Assembly (NCBI RefSeq): GCF_043290135.1
Contig: NC_134705.1
Coordinates: 60,973,771-61,037,770, forward strand
Reading direction: 5' to 3'
Length of the DNA stretch: 64,000 nucleotides
DNA from: Rhipicephalus microplus
Lineage: Eukaryota; Arthropoda; Arachnida; Ixodida; Ixodidae
Part shown: positions 36,542 through 49,912 of the stretch, one piece after another
How the letters are laid out: every line of letters starts with the position of its first letter
Numbering within the stretch: the stretch's first letter is position 1
Notes under the pieces: model-generated
What the model saw: the letters and a program-made list of their open reading frames with translations, nothing else
What the model was told of the DNA's origin: nothing
Database searches by the model: none
Translations under genes and position numbers: made by a program

Positions 36542-37770
36542 AATGAACACTTCTAGTGTTACTCCGCTAGAGTTAAAGCATAATACGGTCGAGAAATACG
36601 ATTCATCTCTTACATTTAATCATTTAAATATGCAATCAGCACGTGGCAAACAGAATGAATTCTGTGTATTTCTGAGTGATGTCGGCTTCTCGTTTTCTGT
36701 AATTATGTGGACATAAACGTGGTTTTCGGCTGACGAATGACATGCACCTAGAAGATTATAATGCAGTTTTCTTGAACAGACCCATTAGAAGATGTGGAGG
36801 CGTATGTATGTTTAATAAACAAGGTATCAATTATGAACTGCTTGATGACCTGTCTTTATGTACGTCAGATATTGAGGTAATATGTTTGAAATGTGGGAAG
36901 TTTCTTTTTGCGGTGGTGTACCGTCCACCTAATGGTAATTTAGGTGAGTTCTTCGAGCAGCTGGACGCGATATTCTCTCATGTTAATATACATCAGTATA
37001 AATTAGTCCTATGTGGTGACGTAAACATTGACATGCTTTCAAATACAGCTAAACAGTTCGAATTTTGTATGCTTCTTGATTCTTATTTGTTATCAAATGT
37101 GATACTGCAACCAACTCGCATTTCAGCAACTAGCACTACGTTACTGGATCTTTTTATTACCAACTTACCACGTGAAAGTCTGTTTTCTGGGACAGTCAAC
37201 ATTACACTCAGTGCTCATTTGCCGATATATTTAGTTATTGATAAGTACCGTGTCGTATCAAACCCAACCTACAAATTTCGGTGCCAGAGTATAACTGAAA
37301 ATTCTTTTTCGCAGTTTAGAGATGAAATCTCCAGAACAAATTGGGCAGCAGTGCTCTCGTGCTCATCAGCAAACGCAGCATACGGCAGTGTTATGGAGAT
37401 AATTTCCCGTATTTACAAGCGATGTTTTCCTTACAAAGAAATAAAAATAAGTTTAAACGTTCGCGGAAACCATGGGTCACAGAGAACCTCAAAAAAAATG
37501 ATAAATGTGAAAAATAGCATGTCTCAAATATTCTTGAAGAATCGAAAACCAGACGCATGGGATTCTACTCGACAATATAGAAATAATTTAACTAAAGTTA
37601 TGAAAAAAGCGAAACGCAGTTATTATTCTTGCATGTTCGAGGGCGTCTCAGGGGTCAAAGAGATGTGGAGCGAGTTAAATTCCATTACTGCCTTACATAA
37701 AGGTAATTTTAGTGTAGAAGAGATAACTGAAGGCGATCGAACATACAGGAGCAAAGAAAGCATTGGCTGA
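36542..37770 (+). pseudogene. Endonuclease domain and linker of CR1-like LINE ORF2 (right copy)
   Basis: From MNTSSVTPLE a short frame continues through NMQSARGKQNEFCVFLSD. A stop and shift near 36715 precede the long frame 36742-37770 (342 codons). Endonuclease motifs CGDVNIDML and TLLDLFITN are present. The usual SDHLPI reads SAHLPI, so the catalytic Asp is lost in this copy while the left copy keeps it. The linker ends near ALHKGNFSVEEITEGDRTYR. Confidence 0.85.
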
Positions 37771-39150
37771 GAAATTCAATAAACACCTCACTTCCTTAGT
37801 AGACAGTGTCAGTGACACTACCGCACTACATTACATGTCCGCACAGACAGTAGCTTCGTCAGTTTACCTTTAGCCAACAGATGAATACGAGGTTATGGGT
37901 GTTTTCAAAAAACTAAAGAAAAGTAAATCGGAAGATATTGATGGGTTAAAGATGGCCCCAGTCTGTCCTGTCATAGATATACTAGTCAAGCCCTTAACAT
38001 ACATTTATAACCTAATTTGAGGCACAGGTACTTTCCCAGAACGTATGAAGCATACGAAAGTTACAGTGCTGTTTAAGGGAGGAGACAAAAATGATCTGAA
38101 GAACTATAGGCCCATATCTGTTCTACCATTGTTTTCAAAGCCCATAGAAACGTTAATGTTTATAAGACTATCAAACTTCTTTGCAAAAAATTAGATAATT
38201 ACTCCAGCCCAGTACGGTTTGAGGTCAGGGCTGTCGACAAAGGTAGCATTGTTACGTCAAAAGGAAAATATCTTAGGTAATATAAAGGACAGGAAAATTA
38301 CGCTAGGCTTATTCGTTGACTTCTCGAAAGCCTTTGACCGGATAAATCACAATACCCTCTTACAAAAATTGCCCTATTATGCCATTAGAGGAAATGCGCT
38401 AAACTTAATCATTAGTTATTTGAGCAATAGGCTACAGTGTGTAAGTATAAACACCGAACAATCATCTTTGCAAAAACTTGCTCAAGGTGTACCCCGAGGT
38501 AGTATATTGGGGCCGTTACTTTTTATCACTTATGTCAACAATATTATAAACATAAATCACACACATAAATATGTCATATATGCGGATGACACTTCCTTGT
38601 TTTTCACAGGTGTGGGTGTAAATGACCTAATTTCAGCAGCAAACACGAATCTAGATGACTTGTATGCATGGGCGACTGCTAACTCCCTCGACTGCTAACT
38701 GTTCAAAAACCAAAGCCGTTCTATTTCGTTCAAAAAGAACAACGTACGAAGCTACTTCAAAACTACACCTGCACGATTTTGTGATTGATTTTTGTTCGAC
38801 CGCTAAAGCATTACGAATTGTTTTTCTTGAGAATATGTTTTGGGATTCACAAACCGGAATGGTAAGAAACAAGTTAAGTAAGTTACTAGGCATGCTTAGG
38901 AGATGTCAGTCATTTTTACCGACAACTCAGATGCTAATGATATACAACACGCTTTTTTCTTCCCAGTTACGCTACGGCCTTTTGCTGTGGGGCACTGGCA
39001 CCTTGCACTCCAAGCATAAATTACTCACACTACAAAAAAATGCATTACGTTCTATTGCCAATGCCGAATATAATGCCCATACCTTGTCTTTATTCAACAA
39101 TTTCAGATTCATAATATTTGACAACATGCATGAATATATTTCAGAGACAT
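37771..39150 (+). pseudogene. RT domain of CR1-like LINE ORF2 (right copy)
   Basis: RT blocks are spread over several frames: KKSKSEDIDGLKMAPVC, NDLKNYRPISVLPLFSKPIE, FVDFSKAFDRINHNTLL, QGVPRGSILGPLLFITYVNN and the catalytic YVIYADDTSLFF. After a frame break near 38700 come RNKLSKLLGMLRR and YGLLLWGTGTLHSK. All main RT motifs are recognisable, and at least three frame breaks make it non-functional. Confidence 0.87.
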
Positions 39151-39899
39151 AATATTTGACAACATGTATGAATATTGTTTACGAGCGTCTTTAAAAACTG
39201 AAATTAAGAAAAGGAAGTAACAATCTTATCTTCATAGCATACTTAGAGCGCAGCCCTTAGTCTCGTTCACTAGACAGAGTGATTATTGGAAGGTTCCTTG
39301 ATGCCGAACATACTACGGTCTACAAATGCTGAAACATTCACTTCTCCACATACTAAATTCAATTTATCATTGGAACAATTCCGCCTCCTTTCGCGACAGG
39401 ATATGTCGAATATTTTTTTTACTTTCATGACGCAAGAGAGATTTAGCCATTTCCAAAGACTTGTTTTTATGTTCTGCTTATTTCTATTTTTGCGTATTTC
39501 CTCAAAGAGTGCGATCCTATCAACATTTCTTGAAATTTTATGTATGCAATATTTCTTATTGGTGCCACTTTAAACTATGTATTTTTGTCTGTTTAGTTGT
39601 TTCGAGGACTTTATGAATGCTGTCACTTTTTCTGCCTTGAATTGATGGGATGTGGGGCTAGTCAAGCTGCGTTTTTATCGCAGCTTTTTTCCCGCATTCC
39701 ACACCTCACATTGTGTGGTGTAAGAATGTGGTAAAATAAACTTCAGACTTCAATTACGGTTGCATCAAGCGCTTCCTCACAATTTAAATTTCACTTTAAT
39801 TATCACAGTAATATAACAATGCTCCAAATTCTTGTTTTTCTACGAATCTCACTTGAGTATTCTGAGAAAGAATTTTTGCCGTGCTGTTTCTTCATGGCG

Positions 39900-40982
39900 C
39901 GATTATGATATTTCACAGATGGCTCTACCGGATGACGTGCAAATCACTGCACCCATGTGTATACCTGCCCTGAACACACTTGCGTTTATGCTGGAAGCGC
40001 TGAGCAAATAATCCAAATGGCTAACAGAAATATAGAGCGGGCCCTCATTTTTTGCCTGCTGACATACTACATCAAAAATATTGAGTACCCGCCTGCTTTG
40101 TCACCAGTCGTTGTCCTTCTGCAAACGATTGCCTTGCCGGACACACCCGTGCCTCGTGGACTGCTCACACACCGCCTGAAGAATCTTCTTTTGCTCTTGA
40201 GAAAGAAGAATGTGTAGCCTTGTACTACACTGATATTTTTGTTCGTCTTGGTTTTGTGCGAACAAAACGAACACAAATGAGCGTCACGAACACGAGCGAA
40301 CACGAACGAACACGAGCGTCATACTGAGGTAATGCTAACGAGACTCAGGATAGGACACACATACACGACACACACATATCTTTTGTCCGGTGGCGATCCA
40401 CCATTGTGTGACAGATGTGGCGAAGCATTAACAGTCCTTCATATGTTAATCCAGTGCAAACACTCAGAAACTCTAAGAAAACAACATTTTCCATTACCCT
40501 ACCGACAACATATAGCTTTACACCCTGCAATTCTTGTCGGTAGGGAACCGCTTTTAGTCATAAATCATTGTTAGCGTTTTTGAAAGAAATTCATATACTT
40601 CATATCATATACCCGGGCATTCCGTAGCACGACCTCTCGAGAGAGGTTCTTGCTGCGGTGGCTACACAAGAAAGCACTTGCCTCACGGCCCTTGGACGCA
40701 AGGGTATGAACGAGTGAGGTACTTGTGGTAATGCCATACATGTCCATCATCGTTTTTCATTATCACCAACTTTTGTCACCTATTCACACCACAACCACCT
40801 TTCACGGCATGGTCATGATTTTATTACTTTTATGTTTTTACCCGCCTTACCACGAGGAATTTTATGGCCCTTAAACAGCCTCTTATCACAATCATTGTAC
40901 ATATTTTTAGCAAGATTAACTGGCGCTTTTTGGCCGTGAAATGTCCCTTGCGCCACAAAACATCAAACATCATCATCATTGG
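39900..40982 (+). pseudogene. R1/I-like LINE 3' end (right copy)
   Basis: A TDGST-type RNase H start near 39918 leads into broken frames. The frame 40332-40574 gives LTRLRIGHTYTTHTYLLSGG and the knuckle CDRCGEALTVLHMLIQCKHS. The 3' UTR ends in CATCAAACATCATCATCATT at about 40980. No RT upstream. It lies just downstream of the CR1-like LINE in the same orientation. Confidence 0.65.
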
Positions 40983-41106
40983 TTTTATGTGCCGCTTTGC
41001 TGGTTGGATATTATATTGTATACAGGTCACATTGCAGCATATATGAGAGTTGCCTTTTTGAGTCGTTGACAAAGAGCGAAGGACATTTTAATAAAGGACG
41101 TTTTGA

Positions 41107-41310
41107 AAGTAACCTATGTGTTTTCGATTGCTGTATACCTTTGCAAAGGTTACATTTCGAAAGAAAAGGGTGTAACCTATATAAACAAGATTTAAGTTTT
41201 AATTTTGTAACCATTAGAGAGGTTACAAATGTAAAGGTTACACTTGTGTAACTTTTAGGTTATAGGTGCACAAAAATGTGAAGATGTTCACCTTTGCATT
41301 GGTTACCATA
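41107..41310. repeat. GTAACC/GGTTAC cluster (right copy)
   Basis: This mirrors 11316-11520 and keeps the hexamers and the GTTACAC/GTGTAAC hairpin. It has few substitutions relative to the left copy. Confidence 0.6.
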
Positions 41311-42289
41311 TTTGGAGTGTACGGTCACTCGCGTCTTCGGCCAGCCGCAAGTCATAGAAATAGTCTGGTATGACTTAAGACTGCGGGCAACCCCCCCCCC
41401 CCCCCCCCTTCGAAGACTTCTGGGGAGCTTCTTCAGGTGAGATAAGCGCAGGGAAACACTATTAGTGACAAACAGGTGCGAATCCAAGTAATACCAGGGA
41501 CTCGCTCTCTGCATTTCGTGCGGACCGGTTGTGCCCCCGCGATCTCCGACAGCGCAGCTCTGGCCGACTGGGCTCGCTATACGCTATCTCCTGACGCCGA
41601 CAAGAGCTCTCACCAATTGGTGCCCCTCGCTCGGACTCCTGCGACCGTGTCCATCTTTCCTATCTCCTCTACCGTCGTTTCTGTCGTTCGCTGTCCCTGC
41701 GCCCCGCTCTCTCCTCCATCTATCTCTTTACCTTTTAATCATATCCTTTTAATTCCTCATTTACTCTCATCCCTCGTGAGCTACTGTTTAAGTGCCGCAC
41801 TCTGATGCAGACAGTTACGGGGCTCACTTTTTAGAGGCGAAGCTCCTTAAAGCGGCACCCTTTCGTCTCACATCGTAGTCGTTGTGCGTAACCAGTCTTA
41901 CGCTTTGACCTGCAAGGCGGTGCCGGTAGGAGATTTCTTGCGCGCGTTGTTGAAGAATAAAAAATTTGCAGTGTGCGCATTAACTAAAAGCTGCATTTTT
42001 CTGTCTCTCATTGTCAATTAGCAGCCATTGGCATGTACATTGTGCACTATCTGACAAGAAAGGGTTGCTAGGTTACACTTGCAGGGCGTAACATCCTTGG
42101 TTTTAGAAAGGTTTAGCGAGTGTTAGGCCGCAGTGCCATGAATACAGTGAACTAGCATATACCACGAACTCGAGGTGATTAAAGGTGGGAAGTAGACAGG
42201 AAGCGCAAGCCGTAAGAAAGTGTGCGTGTTTTACCCCTCGTTTAGTCCTTGGAATGTACGCTGGATGGCGGTGCTTCTCTATGCGGAAT
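41311..42289. other. Unassigned arm sequence
   Basis: This mirrors 10346-11315. The C18 run at 41391-41408 is private to this arm. No gene recognised. Confidence 0.45.
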
Positions 42290-42600
42290 ACATGATGAAA
42301 AGATGCGAGATGGTGGTACTTGGAGTGTTGACTAAATGGACGAACGGACACACAGAAAGATGCGGGGACGGACGCACGGATGGACGTGCGGACGCATATA
42401 AGACGAAAAAAAATGCAAGATTGTGGTACTTGGAGTGTTGACTAGATGGATGAACGGGCACACAGATAGATGCATGGACGACGCATGGGTGAACGTGCAG
42501 ACGCACAAACAGACGCACGCACAGACGAGCGGATGGACGCACGGACAGTCACAGAGAAGGACGGAAGCAAGAACGAATGGACGAACGGATGCTTCGCCCC
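42290..42600. repeat. Degenerate tetranucleotide minisatellite (right copy)
   Basis: This mirrors the GTCC/ATCC array of the left arm, here as GGAC/GGAT units. The same internal duplication around GGTGGTACTTGGAGTGTTGA and TTGTGGTACTTGGAGTGTTG is visible. Confidence 0.85.
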
Positions 42601-43228
42601 ACTCTCCATCATTAACCCAAGGATATGCTGCCATTTTTTCTTATTTTCCCTTTAAGAATCGCAAATGGAAATCCAGACTGCGTAAAGAGCACACGGCGCC
42701 GACAACACCACCAGACTGTAAATTCGCGCCTACGCTTTGGGAGCGCACAAACGGATCGCACTGCTGTACCTTTGGTAATTCGTGTCCGCTTAAGGTGACA
42801 CCGGCAAAAATGACGTGCTCACTGGAGGCAATCGACTCGAAAGTCACTGCACAATCGGGGTTTTTTTATTGTAACTTTCACATCCATGTAACAAAAAACT
42901 TCGCAAACACTTGTTTGGTCCCATAGCCTAACTGGCTAGTCGAGAGACCAAATTTGTGACATGCCTACATACTTGCGGAAGCGGTTACACAGCGACAAAG
43001 GACATCAAACTGGATACAATGTTTAAAATAGAAAAAAAAGCAAAAAAAACATGTTTGAACTATACAAAGAAACATAGCGCAGAACATAGCTACTTATAGC
43101 ACAGAATAATAATAGCACTAGAATAATACTAATCATAATAATAATACTAAATGACTATACAGATGTATTACTTAGAAAGTTCGCATGAAGTGCATGCTTC
43201 ATGGCCAATGAAAAATTTCTAGCCTCTT

Positions 43229-44440
43229 TCACATCAGTCGGTATCGCATTCGATATGAGAGCGCCGTGAATTCCATGAGCCTTCGACCGTAGGCATTTCT
43301 GGCTACCGGTAAATTAAAACAGTGACTCGCTGCAGCTCTTGTAGAGCGCGCGGGTAACGTAAAGGTGCTTAATGGGAATGGGTCATCACGTTTTATTCTT
43401 CCATGCACTACATCAGCAACACTAAACACGTGAACAGAGTCCAGTGGAAGTACACGCATCATTTGAAACAAGTGGTTTTGAAGTATCCGCCCTGTTTTAG
43501 TATGTCATAATCCGGACTGCCCTCCTTTGCAGGCGGCTAATACATTTCAAATGAGTTTTATATGTACTGCCCCACGATGCTATAGAGTAGCTCAAGTGAC
43601 TGTGCACGAATGCAAAATATATGATGCGCAAAATCGATGTGCCAAAACATTCACGGGCTTTTAGTAGCGTGTGAAACCCATATGCTAGCTTGGAGCATGT
43701 CTTTTCTATATGCGATTTCCAGTTCATGTCCGAGTCAAACATGACCCCTAAGTACTTAAACGAGGCTACTGGCTGTAGCAGTGCCGTAAGTTGAAACCTG
43801 CAAAGTCGAGTTCTTTTTTTCCTAGAGTGAAAGACCATGTATTTAGTTTTCTCTGTGTTGATATTTAGGTGGTTTCGTTTAAACCATACTTGTACTCTCT
43901 GTAACTCTTCTTTAATTTTATCTTCGATGTCCCTTAAGCTGTCACCAACAAAAATTAGTGCTGTATCGTCTGCGTACATTAAAGCTTCTGAATATAGTAA
44001 GATGGAGGGCAAATCATTAACGTACAGGGAAAAAAGAGTGGGTCCAATAACGGAGCCTTGTGCTACCCTAGAGACTATCGATTGAGTAGGGGACTCGACA
44101 CTAATCATCACTACTCGTTGCTGGCGGTCGGATAGGTATGATTTGAGAAGCTGGTGAATTTTACCTCGAAAACCGTAGTCATGAAGCTTACTTAACATGA
44201 TGTTGTGGTTGACGGAATCGAAAGCTTTTCTTATGTCTAAAAAACCACCACGGCTATCTTATTGGTATTCAAAGCTTTCTTAACGTGTTAGGTTAATACC
44301 GAAACTGCAGTAGATGTAGATCTGTGTGCTCGAAAACCATGCTGGTTTGAACAAATTATATTAGGTTTGAATGCAAATGATGTTATCTGCACTGATAGAA
44401 TTTTTTCGAAAATTCGCGCCTTCCGACCTATTGGAGCCAG
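43229..44440 (-). pseudogene. CR1/L2-like LINE reverse transcriptase (right copy)
   Basis: On the minus strand a 233-codon frame (44198-43497) covers MLSKLHDYGFRGKIHQLL, VAQGSVIGPTLFSLYVNDLP, LMYADDTALIFVGD and FKYLGVMFDSDMNW. It runs to RLQRRAVRIMTY without a stop, so this copy is better preserved in the RT centre than the left one. The upstream part (QHGFRAHRSTSTAV, near 44310) and the C-terminal tail (43471-43229) are in other frames. Confidence 0.88.
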
Positions 44441-45075
44441 AGGCCCCGCAGAGCCTACTAGGCGCGATTGCTCTCGCGAGTAGCGGACGGCAGTGTCAAA
44501 TGCCATAACGGAGCACACGACAAAGGCAAGAGCCACGATGTTTTAACTCGTTTTGCGGAAATGTGCAACAAGGTTACGCTGCTGTAAAATCAACACGTAG
44601 CGCGAGAGGCAACCCTGAGCTCGCACAAGCGCGTAAACCAGACGAGGGCCATGGGGTCCCTTTTACCAACAAGTGACACTCCGTTGACAGCAGTCAAGCT
44701 TCCGGTGAGCAAAATCGGAGTGGCGTCCCGTACACGCCAGACCAGAAGGGGCCAATAAACGGCACAGAGAAAAGGTTTCTGCACCGACAGATGCATGATG
44801 CCTCACGCGAAGGTCAGAGGGAACGACGGCAGAGCACGTTGGCTCACGATCGCAAAGCGTCGCCCATGCGCGCGTGAGGAATACGAACATCAAAAAATGC
44901 GGCGTCGCCTACGCGAGCCGACTCGCGGACAAGGTCAACTCTGTAGGCTGGTGACGAACACGTGTCAGCGAGCGTGTAAAACGCCAGCACCCCGCGACCT
45001 AGGTAGGGACGCTCCGGCACGGCTTAGCCCCTCAGCTGCGCTGCTAACAAAGGCCAGCGAGCAGACACGATGCAT

Positions 45076-45113
45076 TGATTTGATTGTTATCCTTGGTTTA
45101 ACGTCCCAAAACC
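45076..45113 (-). mobile_element. SINE remnant left by a deletion
   Basis: Only the tail and last body bases (GGTTTAACGTCCCAAAACCA, inverted) of the SINE at 7514-7756 remain. They are joined directly to sequence equivalent to 7280. The TGG/GGT overlap at the joint indicates a microhomology deletion of about 440 bp. Confidence 0.85.
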
Positions 45114-45467
45114 AGGGCATTTCGATATGTCGACAGGCCGTTCGCATAGTAGCCACACCGTCATCGTTTGCTTCTGCGTCATGGCTGTCCCACTCTCGCC
45201 AGATCAGCTCCCTCACTCACTTTCTATCGCTTCCATATAGTACAATCGCTTCCTTATAGTGTAGTAAACTACTTGCTAGAAGCCCACAAGTAGCTTGCAT
45301 ACTTTAGCAAGTGAGTGATGCCGCATGCAGGCTGAGCAAAACAGCAACGCTGATCACACAAGCTTGCGTCAATAAATTGTTTTATTGCAAGTCAGCCGAT
45401 GTTTACATTACATAAAAGCCACGTAAATAACGTTTCAGCATGTACAGGAGTGAAGTAGCGTTTTAGC

Positions 45468-45935
45468 ATGTACAGCAATGAACAATATGCGTGCATCAGC
45501 GTTCATGAGCAAACAGGGTACGTACTACACATAGCCCCAACGCAGATGCCTGGAGCACAGAAGCTGTCCAGCGCTGGCTGGTATAGACGTCAGACTCTGG
45601 AGTTTTGCGGACACACAGCGCCACCTGTCGACACAGTTTTGAGTAGTGTGAAGCCCGACTCCCTTGCACATTTGCTGCGCGACCGGGTGCAACTACAGCG
45701 CACGAAACGACTATGGAGGGAAATATTTGGTGTATTTGCGCATTTAACACTCGAAAAAGCAGCCACGAATCTCTCTTCGCTAGTCGGCTGCGTCATCGAA
45801 CCACCGTTAAGTGCTTGCTGGTTCACTCGCCTGAACGACAGCGAAAACAAGAGCCGACGCAACATCTCCGCGCTCTGCGAAAATAGACCCCATTTTGCCC
45901 TCTTTTGTGTTGCGGATTGCCACGGACGTAAATGA
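45468..45935 (+). other. Unrecognised ~155-codon open frame kept in both arms (right copy)
   Basis: This is the mirror of 6459-6923. It differs by scattered substitutions (for example CCFTRLND to CWFTRLND) and in the last few codons. No domain seen; coding status doubtful. Confidence 0.2.
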
Positions 45936-48665
45936 CTTCAGTGTTACTGATTCCCGCAGCTTTCGCAAAGCAAAAGGGCGAGAGCGCGAAATACGGGCCC
46001 TGGCGAACGTGTTGGGTAAGCGATATTACTCGCATTTACCGCAGCCATTTGCTTGAGTACGTGCGATAATGTAGGCCTCCTGTTATTGTTTTGATCGACT
46101 TGACGGAAAACTGTGGTAACTTTGATTTAAGAAGTTTAACATAAACTCTGACCTCGGTGTGCGACGTGCAGCAGTAGAAAGGTGACGTTCGCGATAAACA
46201 TCGCACACGCCGTGACCCCCGATAATCTGAACTTGTCGCCAACATATTACGCATGTAGGTCTTTCAAGGCTCTAAGTCACGGCTTTAACTAAAAAATGCC
46301 AACACGTGCGTCACACAGGTTAATCGCAAAATGATCGCAACCACAATTTTTTTTTCGCCATAGGTCTTCGCGATTACCGCAGCTATCTCGAAGGCACCGT
46401 TTGTGCCTTTCGTTAAACACTGAGAAAGGGAACACGCACGTATCCCCTTTTGCAGTATATATACAAACGGATGACAACTGTCAACAGAAAACTCTAGCAT
46501 GCATAATGAAACATTTCAGCGCACAGGAAGCGAGAGATTGATGGAGAATGCAGCTGCAAAACAAAAATTACCAGGGCCATTCGTGCCGGATAAAACGAGC
46601 TTCGTACCACTGATCGCATAGATGGTTCGCGTATGCACTTCATCGCCTTCGCATCAAGTGCATGCCCAAGTTTTTCACATTTATGCATTACAGAACACAC
46701 GTCCGGGTGCTTGCCTCGAACTCGATGTCATGCGATGTTCGCTTGCATTTAAATTGCCAGTTGCACCACGCCCAAATAAATGAAACATTTTTTTTGCATT
46801 GTGCCAGCATAATGTGTTGATGAACTTCCTACTTTGATGAAGCGAGGTCGGATCGAAAAAAGAAGCTTGCCAGGTCCTTGATTTTTAGGAAACCGTGCTT
46901 CAAGACCAACTAAAGAGGACGGCCTATGCACGTTCGCTTGTGGACGGCTCTTTGTTCACTACCCATTTATGGCTGGCACGGCGATGAATGCGCTGGTGGC
47001 AGTGCGTTTCCCAGCACCGGGTGGCCATAGTGTGAGGTACATATCCATCGCACTCCACGAAACCTTCGCTGCAGCAAGTAAATGTGTACTAATAAGCTTC
47101 CTGCACTTTTGTAGTTGAGGATGTCATGAAATCTTGTTGACAGTGGTCGGCAAACTTACTGTAATTATTATCAACATATCCACGTGCCTTATTTGAGCAG
47201 TGTGACACCACTGTTTATTTTCGGATTCGCGCTGCCAGCTAAAGTGGGTCACTTTCCAATCTTGTACGCATTTGCACTATTCATGTATAAAAATTCCTAA
47301 AACTAAATGCGAGGTGGTTTTTATGCGTACCATTTTCCAAGTATTACAAATATAATTGTAAAAGCAAAGGCTTAGATGGGTGTTTCGTTTGCCACCACTG
47401 GCAGTGCACTGTCGTCGTTTCGATGGGGGTGAAATCTGAAGGCGCGGACGGGAAACTCGCAAAATGTCACAGGCTTGACGAGGCGCCGAAGGGGTTGTTA
47501 TGCTCGATTCCCACAAATTTTGTGTGCTTATGGCACACCAGACAACTACTACAATGGGGATGCTTACTTTAGCTGGTTCAACATAGCGACGGCACAAAAT
47601 CTTTGAGCGGAAAATGACTCAGAGGAGAGCCCAATACAAGCATGACGTAAATCATTGAAGTGCCTTTCCACCATCATTGAGAAGTAAACTTAGGACTTTT
47701 GCTTCAGCCTCTGTGGGCTGCCTGCCAGTGAAGTGATGAAGCAACATAGTTAGAATGTTTTCTGTCAATGCACTAAAAAAAGTGTTACTGTAGAAAGCCA
47801 TTTCACTTAATTGAATGTCGACACCCAGCATGGACAAAACTAAGGACAATACGCAGGCAACAAAAAAAAAACCATGCACACAATCAGTAATAAACACTCT
47901 CTCCATTTGTACGCGTTGCATTGTTCATATGCATGTGACAAAAGATAAAAAATAAAATTGGCAAATGCAGAGAGGCGTACTTACTCATCACGCCTACGTA
48001 CATGGCCTGCCCGAAGCAGCAGCGCTTTATTAGACTCATGCGACTTCTCAAGGATGTCATCCAGTTCACTGCATACATTCACCTGCATTGTGACTGTTGT
48101 GAGGAAAATAGACAATGTGGGGTCGGAGTGCCATAGCATGGGTGACTTGGTGGAATATAATTCACGGTTTCCTTAGCACAACAACAAACACCTAAGAAAA
48201 ACATACCAAACATTGGTGTTTGTAAATCATCCGACGTCTTCAAATTTCTGTATTTACTAAAGTAATACTAGCGTTTTCAAGATGTTTCTATACACTCTCA
48301 GTCAAATCCTGGCGAGACTACATACCTGCAGGCAGGAAATCAAGTCAAGTTATCGCCGCTTCTACGCGGCTCCATTGCCGAGTCCCATAGGAACCAGCCT
48401 GATACGAAGTGACCTTCATAATAGCCCGGACAAAGATTAACCGGGATTTTAAGTCAAATTTTTCCTGGCAAGATAAGGCCTGCAGTTAGGCGCGACATTT
48501 CCGTAGGCGGCCCGGCCCTGACGCGGCGGCGAAAAAGAAAGCATTGTTTTTCGCTTTCGAGAGCATTTTCTCGCCGATAATACCGCGAATACTATGACTA
48601 CGGGTAATAAGAAAACCATTAGTATCACAATGATGTATATCTGCGAGATTCAAACTGAAAGCACA
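45936..48665. other. Unassigned arm sequence
   Basis: This mirrors 3717-6458. No gene or known repeat recognised. Confidence 0.5.
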
Positions 48666-48736
48666 TAGCCCTGAAACCGAACACGGGACCACATGCACGT
48701 GAAGCAGATATCTTACCTATTGCACCACAGCGCCAC
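48666..48736 (-). repeat. tRNA-like sequence (right copy)
   Basis: Read on the minus strand it has GGTGCAATAGGTAAGATATC (A-box-like) and GTGTTCGGTTTC (B-box-like). These are closer to consensus than in the left copy. No complete cloverleaf. Confidence 0.4.
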
Positions 48737-49912
48737 TTTTTTTTTTGCTGCCTCTGTACATACAATATTCACAAACAAATATACAGGTGCGATAAAAAAT
48801 GTGCAGACCACGATAGCGTGGCAGAATGCATCGACACGTGCCAGCTAGCGACGAGACAAGACGAGACATCTTCTGCAAGGCGCACGCGCGTCCCGTCTTA
48901 TCACTTGGCTTTTCCTGTCGCTCTGTTGGACGCGATTACGGCACTCGCAGCAAAAACGACAACTTGGTGTCGCTTTTTTTGCTCCATCGAATCTGTGCCG
49001 TTTTTTTACGTAGCGGCCGCTACGGGCCGGTTCAAGCGCCGGCTCTTATTGTTATTGATACCAGTTTATTAGGATAAGTAGGCACAGCGAGGATGGCACA
49101 TTCTGACGAACCCAAACGCAGAAAATTAAATATTCTCAGGCCAGCTTGTCTTTGTCGGGCTGATCCAAGTTTCACCTGATTGACCTTCGTTATGTCAAAG
49201 TTAATGTAGCCGGAATTACTCAATTATTGTCAAGCACTTTATGACCTAAACAAGTCAGGCGTAAGTAGGTATAGGTAAGCCCAGTCCAGTTTGGTGTTTT
49301 TATCGTATTCAAAATTAGGCTTAGATGAGCCAAGATGAGTCGAATTAAGTATAGCCAAATGTAATTAGGCAAAGTTGATCATGCTAATTCTTAACCTAGC
49401 CTTGCAAAAGTGGCCTATATAAGGCGATCTTCTTCGCAGCCAATTACCTATGTCGACTTCCCCATGAGTCCTCAGAAGTCAAGTCCAAGATCATACTAAT
49501 TACTATTAACCGACTACATGCTAATTAAGATAATACATATCTACTTATATGTAAATATTATTAATACTAATTATGACTGAATATCAGTGTAGAATCTCAC
49601 TAACATACCCTATGTATTGGAAGGTCACGTGACATATTTAGGCTAAATATGCATAACTAAGCTAATTAGGCAAACAGCAAGGTAACTATGAAAAATCTGA
49701 TTAAGCTTGTTTGGTTATAGTACCATCAAATCAATTGGGTTATAAAAAGCTTAAATAAAGTAATACCTTTTTAAAACACAAATATTTACCGTAACTGAAG
49801 TTGAATTCTCATGAGCTCAGAAAATTCAAGCTAAGCATGAGGCTGATTACTCCTCACCGAGCCGAATGTCATTTACCTAAATATAAAACTAATTTGCCTT
49901 AACTTTACTTAT

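Larger units (their letters stand above)
34635..39752 (+). mobile_element. CR1-like LINE, nearly full length with tandem 5' monomers (right copy)
   Basis: The order is 5' monomer array, ORF1, spacer, ORF2 (endonuclease, RT), then a 3' UTR ending near GTAAAATAAACTTCAGACTT. At about 5.1 kb it has the size of a complete CR1-type element. Both ORFs are interrupted and it is unlikely to be active. This copy lacks the SINE found in the left copy and so gives the cleaner reference. A GC hairpin-like AGCTGCGTTTTTATCGCAGCT lies in the 3' UTR. Confidence 0.82.
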
